The notes under the pieces: generated by a model
The model's input: only the letters and a program-made list of their open reading frames with translations
Told to the model about the DNA's origin: nothing
Databases searched by the model: none
Made by a program: the position numbers and the translations under genes
From: Marisa cornuarietis
Taxonomy: Eukaryota > Mollusca > Gastropoda > Architaenioglossa > Ampullariidae
NCBI GenBank assembly: GCA_004794655.1
Contig: SMMW01000003.1
Coordinates: forward strand, 16,189,001-16,253,000
Direction of reading: 5' to 3'
DNA: 64,000 nucleotides
Part shown: in pieces, positions 12,801 through 22,791 of the stretch
Layout: each line of letters starts with the position of its first letter
Position numbering within the stretch: the first letter of the stretch is position 1

Positions 12801-14302
12801 GTTTGCTGACAGGAGATCACTGATTCTCGATTGACAATTTATTTCAGGGAAACAAACTTCCAGAATATATATATATATATTCATGCAAATACGTTTTTTA
12901 TAATGTGTGCCAAACTATTAACTGACCGTTGATGCCTAATTCTGACGGCTATTGCGTTAGCGTGGAATGACCACAGGTCGCATGTCAACCATAGTTGCTC
13001 ACAGAGCCCAAAGGGTTAAAGCATGATTTACCTAATTTGCTGTTTGCATTCTATTAACTTCACAAACTCATGTTAACTTTTTTCTTATTGAAAATAATCC
13101 GAAAGTTTGTCTTGTTTTGCCACTCTTTGTCTAATAATCGCTTGCTTTCACTTTTTGCACCTCCTCTATTTTCCTCCCGTCTCCCCACCCGCCCCCACGA
13201 ATCATCGAAACCAGGCCCTGGAAGTCTGCAGTCTGTCAGTGAGCATTCCTCGAATAATGCTGCTTGTTCGTGATTTAAAAGGCATCAATATTCTCTTTGC
13301 GCATGCTCATTTAGCAGAGGGGAGTAGCAGCAATGGTCTCGCCTGAAGGATAAATGTGCTGCTGAAAAGGTTAACAATTTTTTAACACTAACAGGGCAAC
13401 ATCTCATAAAAAACTACGACCTTTTGATAATCAGAATTATCGAGAAACTCATCTTGCGAGATGATCCGTTACACCCTGCTTGCCCTCCATCCTCCCTCCG
13501 ATTAGTTGCGATCTAAGTGATTACAGCAACTGGAAGAGTAAATTAAATCTCAAGTATGCTACAATTGTCACAAATGTCATTACCGACAAAAGATCACAAA
13601 TTACTGATCGTGACTGTAGTAGCTGAGAAAGTGTCGTGCACCGTGTTGCAGCTGATAAAGGGTTAAATGCTATTGACAAGGTAGGCAGGTGTGTCTTGAT
13701 TGTCTTGACCCGCTAACACCTGTCCTTTTTCAGCCGTGTACCTGACCCTTCTACTGTCGCTGAGCACGCTGTCGGTGTTGTCGTCAGGGGTAGTGATGAA
13801 CATGATCCACCAGGAGGCGGACCGGCCTGTACCCACCTACCTCAAGTGCCTGCTGTGTTGTCGTCGTCGCCAGATACGCGAGCGCCTGCGACTGCAGCTG
13901 CGTCGCCGGCACATCGACAACGACCAATCTCACCACAACGGTGACCTCATCCTCCTCCGCAAGCGCGCGCCCCCGGACGGCAACGTCAGCGACGGAACAC
14001 TTTTCTCCGAGGGCGGCAACAGCCACCGAAGCGGCGGCAGTCAGCCCAGCAACGAGGCTGGCATGGGAGTCCCCAGCAGCGGGAGGCTGGGCGCTACCGG
14101 GAGTGAAAAGGAACAGCACATGCGCGCGGAGTTAACGCCGTTGTTTGACGATGTGCTACCGCGGGACGACTTCGTCTTCGACGACTGGGCTTACGTCACT
14201 TGGCTGGACGTCGGCAGCGCCATCGACAACCTTCTGTTCTGGGTTTTCCTCTTCATCACCGTTGCTTCTACTGTCACAGTCCTCCTCTTGTTTTCGTACT
14301 GA
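4033..14302 (+). CDS. nAChR-type Cys-loop ligand-gated channel subunit (5'-partial, six exons)
   Basis: Pentameric cation channel subunit of the nicotinic receptor superfamily, expected in the plasma membrane. Exons: 4033-4175, 4589-4633, 5750-5859, 9098-9399, 11559-11798, 13734-14302. All have AG/GT borders and join in phase into about 468 residues. In order: N-terminal helix and first strands; loop D Trp in GWVNM; WLPDLLVENT (loop A); the Cys-loop with codons at 9198 and 9240, 13 residues apart and containing YPFDFQS; loop B Trp in FLTWMH; M1 from about 11612; GEKM opening M2 (about 11696-11757), where the Glu predicts cation selectivity; M3 from 13734; a loop of roughly 130 residues; and M4 just before the stop. 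NQT and NKT are possible glycosylation sites. Odd features: no vicinal Cys pair in loop C and Glu where loop A usually has Tyr, so it is probably a non-alpha-type subunit. The signal-peptide exon is missing. Family call very sure; ligand unknown. Confidence 0.95.
4589..4633 (+). CDS. Receptor exon 3 (45 bp)
   Basis: Exactly 45 bp between ttttcag and gtcagt, phase 0 at both ends. It encodes DMKNQVLTTSGWVNM, the strand carrying the loop D Trp of the complementary ligand face. A 45-bp exon at this position is a hallmark of classical nAChR genes. Confidence 0.93.
4634..5749 (+). other. Receptor intron 3
   Basis: Non-coding. It contains a short TCATCG/CATCGT tract just after the donor, a CT-rich stretch near 4750 and otherwise unremarkable AT-rich sequence. 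The gap at 4176-4588 (intron 2) likewise shows nothing recognisable. Confidence 0.7.
5750..5859 (+). CDS. Receptor exon 4 (110 bp)
   Basis: Bounded by aatttcag and gtaagt, 110 bp, the canonical size for this nAChR exon. It encodes QWDDEFLTWDPSKYGG, then VWLPDLLVENT (loop A). It ends after two bases of a codon, completed by the first base at 9098. The residue at the usual loop A Tyr position is Glu, codon 5852-5854. Confidence 0.94.
5860..6549 (+). other. Receptor intron 4, 5' part
   Basis: Non-coding DNA between the exon 4 donor and the LINE relic. It holds CT-rich stretches around 6040-6120 and 6395-6420, with no further recognisable element. Confidence 0.6.
6550..8110 (+). mobile_element. 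Decayed non-LTR retrotransposon (jockey/CR1-like), inside receptor intron 4
   Basis: A dead LINE copy on the same strand as the host gene, inside the intron at 5860-9097. From about 6552 a basic pre-RT segment is readable (KKRLIGRTLRKYKKRKTE). From about 6990, reverse transcriptase fingers/palm sequence follows: KADGPDGI, IIIPIYKKGN, NYRGISLTSLLSKVF, AGFHMNYSTVDHIF, KLYVIFIDF, then MKQGCILSPTFF near 7550. Stops and frameshifts interrupt it. The catalytic YADD-type block is absent. At about 7730-8090 the readable sequence jumps to a C-terminal domain (FGYVWMFHQVGNEKLF, SFKSCIEREKYLDILN, KEDEVHV), so an internal deletion is likely. The minus-strand copy near the right end of the window belongs to the same family. 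Exact clade not certain. Confidence 0.82.
8111..9097 (+). other. Receptor intron 4, 3' part
   Basis: Non-coding. Short open frames on both strands have no recognisable domain. The exon 5 polypyrimidine tract (tcatctttctcccgcag) closes the intron. Confidence 0.6.
9098..9399 (+). CDS. Receptor exon 5 (Cys-loop, loops B and C)
   Basis: Follows cccgcag and precedes gttcat; 302 bp. It encodes the two Cys-loop cysteines (codons 9198 and 9240) around YPFDFQS, the loop B Trp in FLTWMH, an NKT sequon, and NGEWDITEAVAEPYFYP, where loop C would be. No adjacent Cys pair is present. The exon ends with one base that pairs with the start of 11559 to give Gly. Confidence 0.95.
9404..9570 (+). repeat. Degenerate TTTR/TTYG tetranucleotide tract
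   Basis: Begins a few bases after the exon 5 donor. It consists of imperfect units such as tttgtttgttta, ttcgctcg and ttcttt, very poor in A on the top strand. It keeps an open frame fused to the exon, so an unspliced reading would give a spurious Phe/Leu-rich tail. Confidence 0.7.
9711..9806 (+). repeat. (TA)n(TG)n compound microsatellite
   Basis: About six TA units run directly into roughly 40 uninterrupted TG units. It lies in receptor intron 5. Confidence 0.98.
10084..10280 (+). repeat. Second degenerate TTTR/TTYG tract in receptor intron 5
   Basis: Imperfect tetranucleotide units (ttcg, tttg, ttta, ttgt) similar in make-up to the tract at 9404-9570. An internal longer unit, gtttgttgtatagattc, occurs twice (10182-10225 region). 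The rest of the intron, 10281-11558, holds a short (GT)n tract at about 11128-11146 and a CCCACC-rich patch near 11430-11465. Confidence 0.65.
11559..11798 (+). CDS. Receptor exon 6 (M1, M2)
   Basis: Follows gttcacag and precedes gtagac; 240 bp. It encodes the pre-M1 strand (TFRIRLHRKR), M1 (FYVLNTIIPVVMLSLLNVLV), the GEKM cation-selectivity segment, and M2 through the extracellular ring SEVMPKTSES. The last base pairs with 13734-13735 to form Ala at the start of M3. Confidence 0.95.
11799..13733 (+). other. Receptor intron 6
   Basis: Non-coding. It starts with a short (TCA/TCG) run, has a poly(T) stretch near 12211-12227, an (AT)n run near 12864-12880 and CT-rich segments. Two AAAGGGTTAA motifs occur at about 13010 and 13658 in the same orientation. 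Confidence 0.6.
13734..14302 (+). CDS. Receptor exon 7 (M3, cytoplasmic loop, M4, stop)
   Basis: Follows cctttttcag; 569 bp to the TGA at 14300-14302. It encodes M3 (VYLTLLLSLSTLSVLSSGVV), then a cytoplasmic loop with a Cys/Arg-rich juxtamembrane patch (KCLLCCRRR) followed by a basic amphipathic run, a Gly/Ser-rich centre, and an acidic pre-M4 segment (DDVLPRDDFVFDDW). M4 (NLLFWVFLFITVASTVTVLL) ends four residues before the C-terminus. Codon use is GC-rich compared with the introns. Confidence 0.95.
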
Positions 14303-16077
14303 AGTCGATCTGCTTCTACAAGCCTGCCGCACTCTGGGTAGATATAGGGTAGCAGGTTCTTCACCATTTAACAGCCCTGACTGGATCTGCCTGGACTTGC
14401 GCAACAGTGTTTTACATTAGTATATAGCATAAAAGGTTCTGTCAAATACGACTTTTTTGTCATGTACCTGTACATGTACAAGGATTGACAAGGCTTTTTC
14501 GAGGACTTCCTATACAAACGCATTTATAAAGATGGAGGATATTCTCTTTTTGTGGAAGTATTCGGTGGAGCAAACGACTAAACAGTCGGCTTGTGATCAA
14601 GAAGTCTGTTATCGCAGTGGCCATCGAATTTGTGAGAGGATAGGATTCAACCAATTTCTTCCCTGTGTGTGTGTGTGTGGGGGGGGGCGAGTGTGTGTGC
14701 TGGCCGTTCCTCATTATTGTTGTGGCCTACATTGTCACTTGGTGACAGACAGCAGGGGAATATTTTAGTTCTTCTAACCACTCCATATGTACGTTTTTAG
14801 CAACAAAAAAGAAAGCTTTAAGTGCAGGAGACAGGTGCATTATTCTGCCAGCTAAGATAATTATCTTTTAAGGTGCTTGCAGTAGCAGATTATAAAACAG
14901 TTTTTTAAGACTGTGAGGAACGATTCTGTAAAGATTTTGTGGGTCTGGTAAAGACGACAGAAAAAAATATATGGTAAAAGTAGCATGAACATATTTTACA
15001 ATTCTTTTACTGTCCTTGACCTCCCGCTACAAAACTGTGGTCGTGTGAGTTATTGGTCTTGTGGAGCTTGGACCTACGCCATTTTCTCACGCAAGCCTCA
15101 AGTTTGTGGAGAATTCCAGAGAAGGAAGTGTTGGATGAATGAACACCCAAGAAACGTTAGTGGGAGAGTCCAAATAAATCCTACTTTAACAGCATAGAAA
15201 GTTAATCCACACAAATAGGGATGTGAAGGGATGTGAAGCGTGCACAGAGCGCCACACGTATCGCAAGTATTCCAATCTGATCGTATCCCTCACACTATCG
15301 CGGAACCCAGTACTGCCCCTCCAGCGAGCCATTGTGGACTCTGTCATCACCTTCCGAGTGCTTGATCCCTCACCTGCACAAACATCTATTCTAGCAGTGT
15401 CATTAGTACTTTTTCTATCCCCTGTGTCTCAGTATTCAAGCTGTTTCTTGCTGCTTAGAGACACTAATTTTGTGAGGTAAACAGAAGAATGTGCGCCTCA
15501 CCTTTCGCCAGCTTTATCTACCTACAATACAGTTCTCTGTTATACTTGCAGCTTTTCCATTAATCATTTAATCATAAACATTTAGCACATTCTCCATCAC
15601 GCCACGCGTACAAGAAAATAATTTTAATGTGCTTCTGCTTGACTCGAATACTAATTTAACATCATGTTTGTTTTTATCTAGGATTATTGAGTCATCAAAT
15701 GATCTTTTTCCTAAATTTGTTCAGAAATCATCAAGGTTGCTAATGACATCGCTGCTTCAGACAGATTGCGCTCTGTGCTCCCGATTACGATGTGCACTGG
15801 TGTGGAAAACTCCTAATTATTATGTGCTTTTGCCCTGCATGTCCTCTGAAGATGTTTTTCACCAGTTCTTTTATTTCTTCATCCACTTCCCCTCTCTCTT
15901 CTGCTGCTTTTCCGCACGCCTTCCCTCGCAGCAAATATTCATGCAAATGTTCTAGAAGGAATTTTAAGAACACAGGTTTGAATCTATTTGTACATGTAAA
16001 TAATTTGTAGTATGTAATAAAAAGAATTCTGATTTATTGGAATAGTAGAGCAGGATAGTTAGTATTTCGTGTTTCAG

Positions 16078-16147
<70 letters not shown>

Positions 16148-18160
16148 GGGAGAGCGAACTGCACACATACGCACATATATGCACACATTGACATACATAC
16201 GCACGAACCGAGGCAATAATCTTAAAGCAGGAACGCATAGTATAAAAGAATAAGTAAATGAATACTTAGTGCATGCAAAAAATGATTACATTTTCGCCAA
16301 GATATCAAATTCAGGCATTTGTATGTCTCTGAACCCTTACCAGGTGTGATAACAGCATTTAGCGTGGAATACACGTGATATTAAAACTTTATTCGTCCCC
16401 TGGACAGAGTATAACATGAACACCATGGCACCAGCTTTCTAGAGTTGTCGATCGCTCAAATTTTTCATGTCAACAATGCTATCAGACACAAAACACTCCT
16501 TCACTCGATGTTTTATTTCCTGTATTCACCAAGATTGTTGTATAATAAGATAATATCAATATCACTCGAAAATCATTTGAACAGTTGAGAGAGATCTCTG
16601 TTCCTTCTGATAATTAAATACTAGATTTCTGGCTTTCTAGTACTTGTAGAGAAACGTGTGCAATCTTATCTAAAAACTTACTGCAAACTTTCCTTTACTC
16701 TGGAAAATATTTGTGTTGATTAACAAAGTAATTACCTTTCAGACATATCCAACTCTATATATGTATTTATGAACATCTCACCCCTCACCCCCCAAAAAAG
16801 ATTACAAACAAACCCAGGTAAACCAACCGACCAAACAAACAAAACAACAACGTCTATATGTATTAGATTCGTGAATATATATGGCGCTTTTTGCTAACCG
16901 TCTCACTGCTGCCCTACTTTTGAGTTTCTCGAATAAATAGTTTCTATTTGTCATAATAATAACAATAATAAGAAGCCCAACGTTTCCCATCAGGTGGCGT
17001 TTGAACAGGGAGTCATTTACTATTTTGGAAAGAAATGCCTGCCATCTCAAAGTTGTATTTTGAAACTTGTTAATGAACAGCGTATACATTCTAGCAAATC
17101 TTATTTTGAAAAAAAACCTAGTGTGGCAAGATATGTGTGTGTGTGTCTGTTTGCAAGGAGTAGGAGAGGGAAGGCAAGGAAGAGTGTGATTTCGCACTAT
17201 GAGGGAAGAGGGAGGGTGGAGTACCCGGAGAAACCCCCAGAGAGCCCTGCGAACAGATACATTGGGGTGCACTAGTTATTTCGCTTTTCATAGAAACACG
17301 GCAATGCAAGTCCAAGCAGTGGTAGTAATAATAAATAGTAGTAATAATTGTTGAAAGATGAGAGCACACAACGACGACCAGACCTTCTATGAAGCCGTTT
17401 TGTGACTCTGAGTCGTAACCGGCACAGCACACCCAGACACATAAATTGGGTGTACAGACAGGCAACCAAAGATAGTAGCAATACACTACTTGTTATTCGT
17501 GTTCCTGTTCGTGGAAGGGTCTGGCATTACTCGGGTAAACTTCGAGCATCTTCGACAAAAGCCGAAATGTCAGCTGGACCTGTCTAGTCCTGGTATTTCA
17601 CTTTATTTGCCCCGTTTACATGCTGTATGAAACCAGCCGAATCAAGTCTCTCTAAGGAAGGCCAGAAGACAAAATGAGAGCCTTTCGAATCTTCTTCAGA
17701 GTAATAAACGTTAATTAACTAAGAACAAGGAAAGTAATGCTGTGCAGAAAATCTAGTACCTTTTCGGTTACGTCCCTTGAATTACATGGCAGCCACCGCA
17801 ACAACAGCTACAGGCGTTTAAATAATAAACTATGAACAGTTGAGGGCGATAGTAAAGACTTTTAATCGTACTAAAGACTAGAAGCACAAAACGGATTCAA
17901 TTATTATGATTAATATATACTTTAACCCAGTCGAAAGGATAAAATTGTCCTTTATTATTTTTTTGTTTTCATTTTCATTTTTAATTTTTTTTAACAGATC
18001 TTCTAAAACTGAAATAGGGAGAGGTGTAATCTTTACAGAGCTAAGCAACAACAGTTACTATCCCTTTGGAACAGAGAATTTTTGGTGTAATCTTAGCTAA
18101 TAACACCACAACAACAGCATGACAAACTCGGTGGGATACTAAAACAGATTAGTTGTTACA
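14303..18160. other. Intergenic DNA downstream of the receptor gene
   Basis: The 3' UTR of the receptor gene should begin here; AATAAA-like strings occur (for example near 15173), but I cannot assign the cleavage site. The rest holds a short GT/G-run at about 14665-14695, the compound microsatellite at 16079-16148 and AT-rich sequence. No further exon is recognised. Confidence 0.55.
16079..16148 (+). repeat. (AT)n(GT)n(GA)n compound microsatellite
   Basis: Six AT units, about 18 GT units, then about 10 GA units on the top strand without interruption. Confidence 0.97.
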
Positions 18161-18161
18161 T

Positions 18162-18345
18162 CATTATTATTATTATTATTATTATTATTAAAGGTTATTT
18201 TTATAGCGCCATATCCCAGCCCTAAGAGCAGGCTCATGGCGCTTTACAAATGATACTAATCATAACAACAATAATCATGATAGGGAGAAATTGAAGAAAC
18301 CAACCAAGACGACAGGAAAGAAAAAGGGATAACGCATAGAAACGG

Positions 18346-18383
<38 letters not shown>
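18162..18383 (+). repeat. Hairpin repeat flanked by (ATT)n and (AAT)n
   Basis: An (ATT)n run at 18162-18189 and an (AAT)n run at 18347-18383 bracket about 157 bp. Inside are perfect 8-bp stem arms, agcgccat at 18205-18212 and atggcgct at 18236-18243, around a 23-base loop. The arrangement 'tttatagcgcc...ggcgctttac' resembles a dispersed repeat tail common in marine invertebrate genomes. A diverged relative is at about 52091-52140. The class is not settled. Confidence 0.6.
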
Positions 18384-18384
<1 letters not shown>

Positions 18385-20030
18385 AAAATTGTAGTGCTAT
18401 CTGATAAATAACTTCAAGAATATGGTACTTCATTATCCAACGAATCTATGGAATTAAAATAACTGCATAAATTGTTTTTAAAAAAGTCCTGGCGACAGAA
18501 GAAAACTGGAGACCAGATTTGTCTGGGGAGACTGGCGACACGCTTCACCGCCGAAGATTTAGAGTTTAGATCTGCAATTGCATGTCATCAGAGAAGTCAT
18601 CAGAAAGAACAGATCAAGAATGCTGAGGATAAACCTCCACATGTCAAACAAAATGCAGACAGTTTTGCTGCCTCGAGTCATCAACAAGTTTAGCCACAAT
18701 GAACATGTTTCATCTCGCTGTCGACTGCACAAACAAGAAACTGGACTGAGATGAAAATGGCGGCGTGGAAGAAAAGACTGTTAGTCAGCGGATCAACAGA
18801 AGCCGTAGAAGTGAAACAAAATGTCACAAGCAAGAAACACAGTCCAGCACATCACTAGGATGACGACAGGTCAAGCAATGGACTCGAAAATCAAAATCAG
18901 CTTATACAAATAACAAAATCCAAAGAAATCCGGAGAGCTAGACCCCTCAAGCCGGTAAGGCGAAGGGACATCACTCTCCCATTTTTCATTAAAGAGATAG
19001 CACTAAAGAAAAATTGTCGACAGAGTTGAAAGCAACAATGAATGACAACAAGCACATTATTAAAAATGAATAGTTTAATAGCAACAAGGATTTTTTTGGC
19101 AGCCGTACTTTTGTCTCGACTTTTCTTTTTTTCTGTTTCTCTCTCCTTCTCTCTGTTTTTTTTTCTTTTTCTGTTCCATCTCTTTTCTCTCTCTCTCTTA
19201 ATTTTCTCACTGTTTCAATCTTCTCTTTCTCTCTCTCTGTCTGTCTTTTGCGCTTTCTCTCTATCTTACTCTAAACGTCTTCTATCCCTCTCTCTCTTAA
19301 ATATATATATATCAAAAGTAAGCTTTATAAGCTTCTTATCTAGTTCTGTAGTATCGCTCTGGACAATATAATCGATGAAATGCATGCGTACCCAGTGTGA
19401 TTTCACCGTAATATTTGGATCACTGCCCAGCGCTACGTGCATGGCATGTGGGTTTTGTTTGTTTGTTTTTAACAACAACAACACCCACATCTAACTTCTA
19501 CCGTGGAGGGCACTGTGCTCACGTTCACCATTGTACGTTTATTGTTACAATTCACACTCCCTCCACCTTGAACTGCCAGAAATGTATCTCAGTTGTATCA
19601 ATTTTATGCGAAAACTTATTTATTCTGGTCTTTTAGGAGAAAAAGACGAAGAAGAAGAAGAAGAGAGAGAATGACATTTATTTACGAAAATTTTGGCTTA
19701 AGTAAACTAACGCTCGCTTGTGTGTGTGTGTGTGTGTGTGTGAAAATTTGTGAGTGTGTGTGTGAATATGTGAGTGTGTGAATGCGTGTTGTGTGTGTGT
19801 GTGTGTGCGTGCGCGACCATCCCATGTACACCTCTCATGGAAAAAGAAGGCCAGATTGTTTGCCACTACATCAACAAAAGTCATACCATAAACAGCGATG
19901 GAAAGGTAGATACATGTATAAGAGATCATAGTTACACAAAGTGTATGTGCGCAGTTACAAAGTAGCTAAACGTTGGTTTAATTCGAGCAGCAGATAAAAA
20001 AGGAGAATATGTTAGTCAGTCATAGCCTCT

Positions 20031-20114
<84 letters not shown>

Positions 20115-20160
20115 AGCTGCATGCATGCTCAGCGAGAAACAAAGTACTCCACTGTTTTCC
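18384..20160. other. Intergenic DNA with simple repeats
   Basis: A CT-rich tract lies at about 19100-19290, a (GT)n tract at 19720-19741 and a long (GT)n tract at 20031-20111. No gene recognised. Confidence 0.55.
20031..20111 (+). repeat. (GT)n microsatellite
   Basis: About 40 GT units, with one C interruption near the start. Confidence 0.97.
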
Positions 20161-20400
20161 TTCTGCCAACATTAGAGGGCGGGGTGAGGGGGTGAGAGAA
20201 ACAGACGCCATGCCGCTTGACACGTCGCACAGAGTCCGGTGATTGGCTGAGGTAGCGGCACCATGCTGACGTCATCACGGGAGCCTGTGGTGAGAGGCGG
20301 TAGAGTCTAGTTGGTAGAGGCTAGAGGAAGCCGGGCATCACGCCCACCTTTCGTGCGTCAGGGTTAGAAGGGGCTGCGCCTTCCAATATTCTTGAGACTG
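20161..20400 (+). promoter_or_regulatory. Candidate promoter patch with CCAAT and CRE motifs
   Basis: A locally GC- and CpG-richer segment in an AT-rich setting. It has an inverted CCAAT box (gattggctg, 20241-20249) and a perfect palindromic CRE, tgacgtca, at 20267-20274, about 20 bp apart. The next confident + strand gene is the RMDN homologue at 27 kb, so this could be its start region or a distal element. No first exon could be defined downstream, so this is a tentative call. Confidence 0.33.
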
Positions 20401-20736
20401 AATTTCATAGAGAACTTGATTTCCTGATCAGGACTAAAGTATTGCGATGTGAAGCGGACTAACAGCTGGAGTAAGATATACTGCTAAAAAAATAACCGCT
20501 GACTTAACACACATGTAGGGGAAAATAACTTATGAACTCATGTAAACAGACTTAGTGAACTCGAGTAGAGGAATTTCAAAGCGAAATCGACTTACTGAAC
20601 TCCAAATATACATTGCTATGTGAATTCACACTAATGATTAATGATTATCGTTACAATCTTTAGTGAAACTGACTTTCCTATCTCGTTGAGTACATACATG
20701 TTATATATAAGCAGCATGCATCCTCAACAAGAGCAT

Positions 20737-20807
<71 letters not shown>

Positions 20808-22080
20808 ACACCACATATACAGAGTATACATTGCTAGGTGAAAATCACTTACTGACCTCGGTGAGTGCATGTATTGCTGCCAGGTAAAACTGACAAGCTC
20901 CACTGCATGAAGTGCTAGGTGGAACTGACAAACTCCAGTGTAAGTATTGGTAGGTGAAATTTCCTGAACCCAGGCGTATAAATTGTTATCGAAACTCACT
21001 GACGTTAAAAAAAACCTGGTTAACATTAAGCTCATGTACGACTTACCGATGTCAGTTTTCATTTAAATCAATTGGAAAAAAAGTCTCTACTGGCATTTCC
21101 GCATACGAAAACTAGTTCAAACTCTACCACATTTTAGTTAGTACCATCCCCTCTGTACGTTATACTGTCCCAGCATACACACGAATTTTGCACCGCGATC
21201 TAAAGTGTCATCTAGTAGAGTGCACCGGACATAAATGTTTAAGTATTGTGTGTGGATAGCTGCGTGAAGGGGTGGTTTGGTAGATAGATATTAAAAAAGA
21301 CAAACATCTGACATTCACCAATTCTTTCGACATCGTCCTCCATCACCTCATGTAATCCACCACCCCCCCCCCCCCCCCCCCCTTGCCTGCGCGTGTTAAT
21401 GTGAGACTCAGGCAGGAAGGTTCCAGTCACAATGTGGACAAATCACTCTGCAAGCCAGCCTCGATATTAGGAAGCTGGCTACAGCCAGACGATGGTCTTC
21501 CATGTTCACGCAACGCTTGGCCAGGACTAAATTCTACACCCTTATTAATCTGTCACCACAACATTTCGAGTATCGTCCACCCTGTTAAGCAACTCAACCT
21601 TCACCGTTTCGCGAACAAGGGTAAAAAAAAAGTTTTTTATCCACTACACTTTACAACTGTTATGTATCTTAGGGACGAAAGATGTCGCCAGACGATAAAG
21701 TGAATGTACAGCTAGACAAGATAGCTCGAAAAAAAGGAGTATATTGTTTGTTGCTAATTTTGTCCTCGGTTGTACGTGTCAAGAAAGCTGTACCTAACCC
21801 TGCGCCTGATTTTAGATGCGGGAGACATGCAGGAGATTAGTGATAGCATTTATGATTCAATGATTCACCAATAATACAATATATTAACAATGAATGTCAG
21901 CGTGATGCCCAATTATATAAACCAATTTTCATAATTTCCATCCCGTCAAATAGTTCTAAAAAAATTCAGCTTGTTAATATTTAAAATTTCTATACACACA
22001 TAAAACACATAAAATGTTCTATTTTAAGACTTCGTTTTTTTTCATACGCTACACCGAACGTCACGCCCGTCACGAGCCGG
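20401..22080. other. Intergenic DNA
   Basis: Contains a (TG)n run of about 30 units at 20743-20803 and a pure run of 20 C at 21363-21382. Otherwise AT-rich, with no exon recognised. Confidence 0.55.
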
Positions 22081-22791
22081 GCGGCAGCATCACCCAAAAC
22101 TGGGTACCAAATTTGTTCTGAATGACATGGGCCAACTAATTAAAGTATAAACATAAAATCTTGTCAGAATGTGATTAAGGTGTTGCATTTTTAAGATACT
22201 GACATCTTGATGGTTTCTGGATTGAGGAAAGGGCTTAAAAAATTTAAATAAATGAAAAATATACCCTCGCGACACTAATAAAACTAGCCTACACTTTAGA
22301 ACTGGTCTAGACCCAAGTATCAGAGACTGAGCTAAAATACTTTTTCTACATTTGGAGAAGACGTGTAGCTGTAGCACGAAGCACTGTCATTATTCTATTG
22401 TATCTGGTTTGTCTGTGATGTAAGACTTTAAAAAGTGTTAACATTTTGTCAAAAATACAGCTTTTGTGCCCTTATATCTTAGAAAGTATCAAACGTAGGC
22501 ATGAGATTTTGCTTCATACCAGAGCAACTCCATCTGGGAGTATATGTGCAAAGTTTCAAGAAAATCTGTTAACAAATGTGGAAAATAACTGAAAGACAGT
22601 CAGCACTAACGTAGGTTTTCGTTATTTAATTTTTTAAGCCCTTTCCTCATTCCAGAAACCATCAAGATGTCAGTATCTTAAAAATACAACACCTTAACCA
22701 CATTCTGACCAAATTTTATGTTTATACATTAATAAGTTGGCCCATGTCATTCAGAACAAATTTGGTACCCAGTTTTAGGTGATGCTGCCGC
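22081..22791. mobile_element. 711-bp foldback element with about 170-bp terminal inverted repeats
   Basis: The left arm, 22081-22251, is the reverse complement of the right arm, 22622-22791, with only scattered mismatches (I estimate just over 90% identity by eye). Both outer ends read gcggcagcatcacc. About 370 bp of unrelated AT-rich spacer separates the arms and encodes nothing recognisable. This is the structure of a non-autonomous foldback or MITE-type DNA element. I could not identify a target-site duplication, so the family is unassigned. Confidence 0.8.

Noticed and set aside
13005..13665. AAAGGGTTAA motifs as piggyBac ends
   Set aside because: Both copies point the same way and no opposite CCCTTT end or transposase remnant is nearby.
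13784..14119. Minus-strand and alternate-frame ORFs over the last receptor exon
   Set aside because: Shadows of the M3-M4 loop coding sequence, low-complexity Ala/Val composition.
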